Position numbers and translations under genes: made by a program
Shown here: positions 55,610-64,000 of the stretch, piece after piece
Numbering within the stretch: position 1 is the first letter of the stretch
Layout of the letters: each line of letters begins with the position of its first letter
Origin: Blastobasis lacticolella
Taxonomy: Eukaryota > Arthropoda > Insecta > Lepidoptera > Blastobasidae
Length of the DNA: 64,000 nt
Direction: 5' to 3'
NCBI GenBank assembly: GCA_905147135.1
Contig: LR990059.1
Coordinates: 15,027,001-15,091,000 of the forward strand
Notes under the pieces: generated by a model
What the model saw: the letters and a program-made list of their open reading frames with translations, nothing else
Database searches by the model: none
What the model was told of the DNA's origin: nothing

Positions 55610-56700
55610 GCTGGCGCAAAACTTAATTAAATGTCTTCGTTGTGATTGTGCGGTGGGTTACGACAGAATATTCTCTAAAATTCTGAAGTGTGCTAGCCCA
55701 ACATTAATACCTGTCATAACTCATATATGCAACATAGCAATTCAAACAGGATGGTTTCCCAAAGCTCTTAAAAAAGCTGTTGTTCACCCAATATATAAAA
55801 CAGGACACAAACACAATGTTGGTTATTATCGACATGTACCTGTTATCCTGCTCTTTCTAAAATTATTAATAATAGTTTAGTAGCTATTCTTGAACGTAAT
55901 CATATAATATCCGAGTCGCAATTTGGTTTCAGAAGGGGTAAGTAAACGGAGGATACTATTTCTACTCTTTATGACAATGACATTGTTCAAGGCGTTGACA
56001 AAAAAACGAAGTGCATTAGTGTCTTCCTTGACCTCTCCAAAACCTTCGACAAGGTCTCTGTCCCACTGCTAATTAAGAAACTGGAGATGGTCGGTGTTAG
56101 GGGCAAACAACTTGAATTTCTTTTGGATTATTTAACTAATCGCACTCAGTGTGTAACCATCGGCGTGTAAATAAGGATGAACATTTGGTGTCCCTCAGGT
56201 TAGTATATTGGGTCCCACTTTATTTACAATCTACGACATGGCAGTGTCGATTGCTTTGCAATCGACACTGCCATGATAGTTCAGGGTGATACTGGCAGGA
56301 GACTACCCTACTCGCAGACAATGCACATTGCACATGCTCAAGCCTGCAGATAAAACGAAATATATTACATTTTGTCTAAGAATACATGTTTTGCCAACTG
56401 AGCACTCTGTCAATGTAAGGGCTCACAAGTGTTTCGATGATGTGGAGTACTGTTGTCCCGCTCGTAGCCGTGTAACTACGGTTAAATACCAAGGAAATGT
56501 ATCTACACGTAAATCAGTTGACAAATCGTGTCAGACAACTAATTGATGTCTTTAAAAAGTTGAGAGATTCGGCAAATAAATTCATTCTTGACATGGTCTA
56601 CACTGCTCTCTGTGAATCTTTGTTATCATACTGTATTCCTTATTTGCATAGTGCACTTTTTTGGAGTAACAGAATGCGTTCACTTTTCGCTGAGTCGTCC
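55610..56700 (+). pseudogene. CR1-like LINE RT fragment with internal palindrome
   Basis: Blocks over all three frames: YDRIFSKILKCASPTLIPVI, GWFPKALKKAVVHPIYKTG, FGFRRGK, VFLDLSKTFDKVSVPLLIKK, FGVPQVSILGPTLFTIYD, then after a 39-base hairpin IVQGDTG and later ILDMVYTALCESLLSYC. Many indels, and the Asp pair of YADD is lost at the hairpin. Confidence 0.7.
56237..56275. repeat. Perfect hairpin inside LINE remnant
   Basis: The 18-base arms CATGGCAGTGTCGATTGC and its reverse complement are separated by TTT. Confidence 0.9.
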
Positions 56701-56845
56701 CATAAGAAATAAGAATGCACATATGCATTATATACCTCTATCAAGGCCAATTTCCTGAATTCTAGAAGAGCATAAATAAAAGTGGCAAGCTTTTTGCAGA
56801 CATTATCAATGTGTGATTTCAACGAGAGTGTATTGTTAAGTTGAA
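56640..56845 (-). pseudogene. LINE RT C-terminal scrap, opposite strand
   Basis: The minus frame reads LSLKSHIDNVCKKLATFIYA, LLEFRKLAL, EVYNAYVHSYFLWDDSAKSE and RILLLQKSALC, a jockey/CR1 thumb segment. It meets the preceding plus-strand LINE scrap tail to tail at about 56640-56700. Confidence 0.65.
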
Positions 56846-56914
56846 AACATACAATAAATAACCAAGGTACATACAATGAACTAACACTGAGTTTAAGAGG
56901 ATGAATTTTATTTA

Positions 56915-57663
56915 TCAGTAATATAGAAGTCCATACTCTATATCATACTCTAAATAATCTTTGAGCAATTTGCCGGTATTCATGTCGCGACGTAAATGAA
57001 TATACGGCGTCAGTTCCGGGTAAGCTTCCATCAACATTCTCGCGCCTTGTACAGACATCGTACCGTTTACTATTATATCCCTAAAGGTTTCGTTTTTCAT
57101 GAACTCCTTGTTCAACGCCCTAATTTGATTAAGCTTAATCATCAACTGGACGTCAATCCTCATCAACTGTTCGCCGTGTATTTCCTTTACGCTATGTCTG
57201 TCTTTCTTGTACTGAGACTTCAATTTCTTAATGAACTTCTTCAGTATCTTTGTCTTCTTCTTCTTTTGTCTCGTGCCATTCTTGTACAACTTGTTCAATA
57301 TTTTCTGGATCTCTTTGACTATCTTCTTTATGTTTTTCTGTATTTTCTTCTTGCGGTTAGCTCTGTCTCTCTTTCGTTTCTTTTTCGCCCTGTTAGCCTT
57401 CTGAGCCTTTCCTTTTGCACCAAGTTTCGCTGCTCTCTTTTCTGCTGAATCGGTGGACAAGCTCTTGTCGTCGAAGGAGACATCAAAGCCTTGATACATA
57501 TCGTAGTTTGTCATCATAAGCGCGCAACAAACAAACTCGGTGCGTCCACAGAATAAGTCCCCTCGGTATACACGGTACTCGGACTCGCACTCTTGCGGCA
57601 GCATGCAGGTACCCCACGGCATGTCGTGCTGTGCTGGATCCCCGCAAGGCACGTTCCATGGTC
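56915..57663 (-). CDS. P5: clip-like/polybasic 3' exon, first exon not in window
   Basis: The acceptor ATTTAAG|GACC ends at 57664, phase 1. The exon encodes 249 residues. The clip-like module PCGDPAQHDMPWGTC...CMLPQEC...LFCGRTEFVCC is followed by the linker GFDVSFDDKSLSTDSAE and the basic tract RAKKKRKRDRANRKKKIQKN. It also has sequon NGT in YKNGTRQKKK, HGEQLMRIDVQLMIKLN, and the conserved end (FRDIIVNGTMSVQGARMLME, EYDIEYGLLYY). AATAAA lies two bases after the TGA (56912-56907). It is closer to P1/P2 than P4 is. I searched the 6.3 kb upstream by eye and found no matching first exon, so it lies beyond base 64000 or is lost. Confidence 0.75.
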
Positions 57664-57924
57664 CTTAAATACGAACAAAAATATTGTAATTGACGTCATC
57701 TATACAGCACAGTGGCATAGTACTACGGAGAGGGACCATTTATTTGACTAGGATTCTTTTATTTTTAAATCACTTTAGGTTAAGATAAATGCCCTCTGGA
57801 GTCGTGGTCCCACTACTCTATCCAGAAAATTTAAAAATTCGTAAATCGACATTGTTATTTTATAGGATTTTGTATCTAACCTAACCTAACCTTTACCACA
57901 ATAACTCACGTTTAAATTTGGACA
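57664..57924. other. Upstream of P5 exon
   Basis: Intron or intergenic sequence. Three tandem CCTAA units occur at about 57877-57891, too few to call telomeric. Confidence 0.4.
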
Positions 57925-58130
57925 AGCAAGACACATGCTACTCACTGACAATAGAGCAGACATTCCACCTGACAGAAAGCAGTGACAACGGGCAACAGCC
58001 CGTAACACTAGTTTGTGACTGTAAAGGGAGGACTAATATGCTCCATGCCTATAATTGTAGCTAACTTATGAGGAAAAACAACAAAGGTGGACTTCTCAGG
58101 CATGACAGAGTCCTACCACCGCTACCACCG
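57925..58130 (+). repeat. Interspersed repeat, copy 2 (same family as 39875-40165)
   Basis: Shared blocks ATGCTACTCACTGACAA, CCACCTGACAGAAAG, GGAGGACTAATATGC and TGACAGAGTCCTACCACC. More diverged than copy 1. Confidence 0.6.
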
Positions 58131-58154
58131 TCTTATCATTATGATAATTGTGGT

Positions 58155-58345
58155 AACTCAACAGGAAGTTGGCCGAGGTACTATAATACTTCTTGACTAC
58201 TCATGAGCATTCGATAGCATCAACGTACCACTCATACTGTCCAAACTGACAAACTATGGGCTTGATGGTAACTCTAATACTTGGTGTAATAGCAATTTGG
58301 GCAACTGGTACCGGTCAGTAAAGCTTTTAGTTAGCTAACTAAAAG
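58155..58345 (+). pseudogene. LINE RT scrap
   Basis: GRGTIILLDYS-stop-AFDSIN followed by VPLILSKLTNYGLDGNSNTW is the first catalytic block of an RT with one stop codon. Confidence 0.6.
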
Positions 58346-58469
58346 CCCATTGTACGACCATGGTCGCACGACCGTTTCCAAAGAAAAGAATATTAAAAAC
58401 AATGTCATTAAATGTAGTATATATAAATCGGCCTAAATTTTAGGTGCATAAGTGTAACAAATGTGTGTT

Positions 58470-59240
58470 ATAAAAATTACATAAACAGAGTAGAGGATAA
58501 TTTGTTCAAGAATTCAAAAGACTTCTGGACTTTTTTGAAGGATAAAAGACGAAATTGTAATAACTTCCTCGCGGCGATGCATTTTAAAGATACCCGGATA
58601 TAATCTTTTCTCTTCTTATTTTTCCTCATTGTACAAACCGCAATCTACCTCTTGCTCCTTAAGCTCTACTGTAAGTGAAAATTCCGTCCTATCAAACCTG
58701 ATCAGGTGTAAATGGCTTTAAAAATACTTTATGAATGAAACTAAGGGAGCTGGCATTTAAATTTATTTTTATCAAAGTGAATTGAATTGAATTGGCCCTG
58801 ATGTCTTTACCGCTCTCATTAATTTTTATTCATTCCCTTACAACAGGCGTCTTTCCAACCATATGGAAAGAAGCGCAGATTGTGCCCGACGTTCAAAATT
58901 ATCGATAGATTTCTATTTATCCACATTTGATAAAGTCTTTAGTTCGTCCTATAGTTTCTTGGCAAGTAAAACATATTATTTCACCATTCCATTTTGGCTC
59001 CATGAAGGCTCCCTCCACAATGACTAACTTGGTTTGTTTCATTGGCATGTTTCGGCAGCAGTTGATTCTCAAATTGCAGTTGACACGGTCTGCACAAATT
59101 TCAGCAAAGCTTTCGACACAATTGACCACGGACGTTACTGAACAAACTTTACTGCTTTGCTGGTGCTTTGCTTGAGTGGTGTGCTTCTTATCTTTCGGAT
59201 TTCCCATCGGAGGTTGTTATCTGTGGCTTCTGCTCTGAAG
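58470..59240 (+). pseudogene. LINE RT scraps
   Basis: NRVEDNLFKNSKDFWTFLKD (RT linker) at about 58485, SLTTGVFPTIWKEAQIVP near 58840, and VDTVCTNFSKAFDTIDHGR near 59080-59140. The blocks are in the right order but in different frames. Confidence 0.6.
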
Positions 59241-60095
59241 TGCGCTCCACATGTTCGTCGAAACTTCCGGCGAAACTTTTGCCGGGACTTTGGTCGATCC
59301 TCTACATTCTCGCCTATTAGGGATGTGGTGGGTGTCAAAACGCGTCGACATTATATCTATCGGCGCCCTAGAGTCTAGATAGCCGATATCATTATAATTG
59401 GATCTATCATCACCATTTTAACTTCAGGGCCGCCTTTTTTAGCGCGGCGCATGAGGGCCCGCGGTCCACCACGACACAAACTTACAACGACGTTAGTTTA
59501 AAGGCTATGGTATTGGTATTCGTGACTTATATAGCAATTCCTTGTGGGTGCTTGATTTCTGGTGTTAATCAAAACAAGAACATCACAGCGCACAATAATG
59601 CGTGCGCGCGCTGCCATTGTTAACTAACCACCGACCAGCAAACAAACAAGGACCAGCTAAAGAGTATCTAACCGATAGACATCTTATCACGACCAATAAC
59701 TCGATGCGCCGTCACGGCCATTCTGATAATACGACCGTCCTCGGGCGTTAAGTTGTTCTAACAGCTTCACCGCTAGTGATCCGCTCGATCATCCTGACAA
59801 TCAAGATTTGTTACTATGATTGCCACCTATTTCCAAACGAACTCAAGAGGACAACATTCCACCATTGACTCGAGCCCGACATATAGAACTGCAAACTAAA
59901 CCTTATTTGTAGTTACCCATCAACAACGTCTAAGTAACAGTCACACGGACCGATCATGTGCGTCCAATGAATCAGCCCCATAGTGTTGATGTGCACCCAT
60001 CAACCAAATTTATCTGTAGGTACATGAACAGTACAGGTAAATGTAATCCATGTTTATCTACTTCGCCGTCGTGAACATCGTGACCATGTAACAGG
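59241..60095. other. Unassigned stretch
   Basis: No gene recognised. Short ACGACCGTCC/GTCACGGCC-type GC patches occur amid AT-rich sequence. Confidence 0.4.
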
Positions 60096-60197
60096 CAACT
60101 CTAGATCAACCTTAAACGTACCAAAGTCATCGTCTGCGCTTGATCTTTGGTTCTTTTAAACCAACCCGCACATACCCGGTATGGCTCACATAAACAA

Positions 60198-60680
60198 CTA
60201 GTTCTAGCCATTAAATCCTTCAAACCAAACCCCGCAACAGGGCAGGATCCAGATATCAGCGGCTAAGAACCAGGGTACACATAGACATCAGCTAGTTCTA
60301 TTCGTTGAATCCTTCAAACCAAACTCCGCAACAGGGCAGGATCTGGATATCAGCGGCTAAGAACCAGGGTACACATAAACATCAGCTAGGTCTATCCGTT
60401 GAATCCTTCAAACCAAACCCCGCAACAGGGCAGGATCTGGATATCAACGGCACAGACCAGGATACATAAACATATATCTACCATCTGTTTCTGACTACTG
60501 ACTCCTCTCCCAACTCCCGCACAGAGTATGGTCCGGATGACAGCATCAGGTGTCCAGAATAAACATAAACACACATACACTATCTGGTTCTAATTACTGA
60601 CTCCTATACCAACTCAAGCACCGAGTATGGTTCGGATGACAGCGTCAGGTGTCCAGGATAGGGTACCAACATACCAACTA
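60198..60680. repeat. Tandem repeat, 94-bp unit
   Basis: Three close copies begin at 60198, 60292 and 60386 (CTAGTTCTA...CCTTCAAACCAAACCCCGCA ... GGCAGGATC). Two more diverged units of about 98 bases follow to about 60680 (TACTGACTCCT ... GAGTATGGT ... CAGGTGTCCAG). Confidence 0.85.
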
Positions 60681-60889
60681 ATACAACGCCTGTGTATTGT
60701 CTTACAGGACCATTATTCTGTCCAACTTAACTACATCGTATTATGAAACTTCGTACACAATATCCATTTCTACACAGAGGACCTCTTTATCACTGTTATG
60801 ATCGTTAAGGACCTCCAATCCTAGGTGCAACTATCTGTACAGCAGCGTTATGAACGCTCGGAATAAATTACGAAACATTTTATTTTTAT

Positions 60890-61170
60890 TTTTAGCCATC
60901 TCTGTCCCACTGCAGGGCAAAGGTCTCCCGGTCGAATGCTTTCCTCGGCCAATCCTTGGAAAAGGCGTCCAACTCGTCCCGCCATCTCCGATACCCATCA
61001 TAGATATTTTTGCCCAGTCCCACTTCAGGTTGGCAGCTTTTTAACCCCTATCGGCGAATTGATATTTGGAGCGCAATACACTGTTTCTTATACGGTCCGA
61101 CAATATGACTCTCAAGATACTGCGCTTAATGGCTCGCTGGCCTCGAGTGCGGACTTCTGATGATCCGTCA
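60890..61170 (+). repeat. Interspersed repeat fragment (CCCACTGCAGGGCAAAGG type)
   Basis: TGTCCCACTGCAGGGCAAAG, then CGTCCAACTCGTCCCGCCAT. It resembles the repeat at 11355-11535 and similar sequences common in Lepidoptera. No coding function. Confidence 0.5.
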
Positions 61171-64000
61171 AAAACCATAACATCAGTAAACTAAATTAAA
61201 TAAAGTAATTGGTGAACTCTTTCAATGACAAAATTGCCGTCAAGTATCAAATACAGTGACATGAGTGATAATTAGATCACGCTTCTGCTATAATCATGTC
61301 ATCCAAGATATTTATAGCACAACAAAGTACCTATGCAGGTACAACTCTCAAGGCTGCGGTAAGTAGATAACGTACCTATCTAATCAACATTAACAACAAA
61401 TACTTACTCGTAAGTAAGTAACTTACGATCACTTTTTCCTGACTATCTTGAAAAACGAGGATGATCTATCACATCCTAACCTACCATACAAAATACTGTC
61501 AGTGTGGACTCCCTCTCCAAAGCCTAGTTCCCTTTCTCTCGAGAGAGGATTCTAACTAGAAAGCGCTTATCCAAATGGATACGTTGTTAATTGATGGAAA
61601 GCTTTGCACGTAAATTCGAACATGTTTGTTGTGACCTAAACCAAAATCTGAGAAGTACTCAAAAAGACATGTCAAGCTCCTAGAGTAAGATAAGTAATAA
61701 TTATTATTATTGACATTTCTTGCTAAACCGAGTAGTGAAGTCTGTAACTACATATGCTGCATTGCTGAGGATCAACCGCGCTTGCTCAGTGTTGACTTGA
61801 TTGGTTGGTATCTATATCTTCTGGGTCTATGAGTTACGAACAAAATACAGATCAAGACTTCCCAGCCTACTTTTATCACGCGACAATTGATTTCTTTGTA
61901 TCATTATAATAGCATAACATTAACTATCCAATGAGACACACTAAAAGAGTCGACAACTGTGTCGTGAAACTCCAGTCAGCGCTACACTGTACCAAGCGAC
62001 GGAACGCAGCCGATGGAAGCAGTTACTTGATAAAGGAGTTACGACACTCTGCATCAAATGACCGACCAAGAGGAAAGCCTATGCCGCAACTGTAACTAAG
62101 TCTAAACTGACTTTCAACAAGTACGTGCTCCTCTCATTCTACTCATTTACAATTATCAAGGGCATGTGATTTACCACACGCCCTTACCCACGCCACCAAA
62201 GATAATATTATATAAAAATCAGTATCATCAACCAAACTATGTCATACTATCAATTAAGATTTTCTCATGAGGCTTAAAACAACTCGCCGAAACACCACCG
62301 AAGCCCCCATACGACCACTAGGCACTTAGCTAATAAAACTTATCCGTCTGGTACGTGAGCCATCAGTTAACTTTAAGAAAATAAACCATAACACACATAT
62401 TGATTGATATAACCTTCCTCGACAGTCACCCTGTTCTCACTTTGTATCATCAATTTGGTCCTCTCGAGTTACCACGTCCATCAATCAAGTTCCCCTAAGC
62501 ATGTAAAATTAAGACTTTCTTTTATAGCATTTCATTTATAAGATTGGGTAATATTTATTACCTATTATGAAATTAAGTCACACAAAGTAAGTATCTACTA
62601 CAGCCTTAGCATGATTAATTAAAACATAATTATTTTTCACAAGTTCCACTATCATCAAAATATAGGTACTCTACACATTGCGACCGATTTCTAATAAATC
62701 ATTATCAGTATCTTCGTCATCATCAATAATATATTATCATGTGTCACAAACTGGCCAAAGCAAGTGTCACAAACTGGCTCCAGAACCTCTCCTATGAAAC
62801 TGTTGATTGCCCAATTCGTCCTCCAAATTAGTTACCTGCTATCCTACGTTTTACCAAATACATGACACAATGCAATACACAATACACATACATTAGTATA
62901 AAGTAATGCTATAGAATGCTATTAGCTTGTAAGTCCAATGTTCTCTTTAAAAGTACTGTTTGGCAAAATGAACATTATTTCCGCTAGCTGGTGGTATAGC
63001 ACAGGCTGCCACCTACTTTACCTACAGCTTGATCAATTGTGTATGACTAAGTACTTGCTCAATAAATATTTTATTATTAGCATGAAATTCCATTAAGAAT
63101 ACACTACACAAATAATTATCTAAACCTAAGTAGATCTATTTAAAACTTGAAATAGTGAGCCTTGACTTCACCTTTAGTGTAAAATCACTAAACACCCAAA
63201 TCATCATCGTCCACCTGCTCCATCTCAAAAACCTAAATATCTTAAGGCTCTTGACAAAATGTTGATAGAGATGCACAAAAGCATTAAATAATGATTTCAC
63301 ACTTTACCATTATGCTGCTACATCCCATTCAATGTTTGTATTCCTCCAATAAGGCTAAACATGGTGTGGTGATACAAAACAACTTTCTGTTTCCAACAAA
63401 GACTACTATGGACCACTTGGGCAGGGAGAATCCGCGCAGCAGCAGGGTCACAATTTAACTGACACAGCGGTCACAACATTATTATGGATTTATGATAATA
63501 CCAGCAACATAATATTAAAGAGTGTAAGTAGGCAAGTACATCCCAAATGGTTCAAATCAGTACTTAAATTCAATATAGGTAGGTATGCACCTGCAATTAA
63601 ATCAATTTGAAACTTCTTCATCATAATTTTTTGTAAATAATTTACTTGCTGCTACAATATCAATTGTTTGTATTAAGCTCTGCACAAATAGCTATGGGTG
63701 CCATGGTATTGACACTCCCAGAGAGTTTCGTTTGGAATAGAAATAAGCTCCATGGCAATCTAAGAATTAGAATTGCTTATTTATTCTATAGGTTACTTAA
63801 TGACAAGAAAACTTGAAACATGAAGTTAAATGTAATCATGACTAACTATGTAAATCAGTATTACATTATAGTATCTGCATACATACACCACACATATTCC
63901 AAATAAAGAATTGAATAAAAACACAAATAACAACCCGTACAATAAAATTTCAAATCAGTCTCCTCAAACCGTTCCAACATAGAAACGATGGGAATATAAC
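61171..64000. other. 2.8 kb without recognisable features
   Basis: AT-rich, with no long open frames, no recognisable repeat from elsewhere in the window and no exon matching P1-P3 exon 1. It could be intron or upstream DNA of P5. Confidence 0.5.

Noticed and set aside
57877..57891. CCTAACCTAACCTAA, like the insect telomere repeat
   Set aside because: Only three units, too short to mean anything.
63500..63625. Minus-strand MMKKFQIDL start as a first exon for P5
   Set aside because: No similarity to the MKQIL signal peptide or the conserved leader, and no clear donor.
1..64000. CRISPR arrays, bacterial operons, rRNA
   Set aside because: Introns, SINEs and LINEs show eukaryotic DNA. The regular repeats seen are tandem satellites without spacers.

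Overview
The window looks like nuclear DNA of an insect, most likely a moth or butterfly. It is AT-rich and intron-bearing. It holds at least six copies of a tRNA-derived SINE, several jockey-, RTE-, CR1- and I-type LINE families, a LINE ORF1 with a baculovirus-FP-like domain, and short repeats resembling ones common in Lepidoptera. The organism call is inference from repeat style, not a database match. Most of the sequence is a layered graveyard of retrotransposons and miniature inverted-repeat (foldback) elements.

The only non-transposon genes I can support belong to one dispersed family, named P1-P5 here by position. P1 (6874-8469, +) and P2 (35687-32199, -) are complete two-exon paralogues forming an inverted pair that includes promoter and 3' flanks. 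P3 (48428-50994, +) is a diverged relative with the same promoter layout and intron phase but no cysteine-rich exon. P4 (54199-53520, -) and P5 (57663-56915, -) are 3' exons whose first exons are not visible here. P1 and P2 encode a signal peptide, a cysteine-free spacer, six cysteines spaced like an arthropod clip domain, an acidic linker, an extremely Lys/Arg-rich helical region with a conserved N-glycosylation sequon, and a conserved C-terminus. No protease follows the clip-like module. I do not recognise this family. It is the best candidate for an undescribed system.

Layout: 1-3260 broken LINE with FP-like ORF1 (-); 3519-5940 RTE-type LINE (+); 6.5-8.8 kb P1; 8.9-14.3 kb SINEs, a foldback element and LINE scraps; 14.4-22.8 kb two longer LINEs (-), one with an intact ORF1 and one with a long intact reverse transcriptase; 22.9-24.2 kb LINE fragment (+); 25.6-28.05 kb an R2-like LINE with a restriction-like endonuclease, followed by a 245-bp tandem repeat; 28.5-30.6 kb LINE (-) sharing inactivating mutations with the 22.9 kb copy; 32.2-36 kb P2; 36-40.5 kb foldback elements; 40.9-45.1 kb three-level nested LINEs; 45.1-48.2 kb LINE scraps and SINEs; 48.4-51 kb P3; 51.7-53.2 kb SINEs and foldbacks; 53.5-57.7 kb P4 and P5 with a satellite and LINE scraps between them; 57.9-61.2 kb further scraps and a 94-bp tandem repeat; 61.2-64 kb no recognisable feature.

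If expressed, P1-P3 would be short-UTR, TATA-type genes for secreted polycationic proteins. The clip-like module suggests extracellular work related to the clip-domain proteins of insect immunity and development, but that role is inference only.
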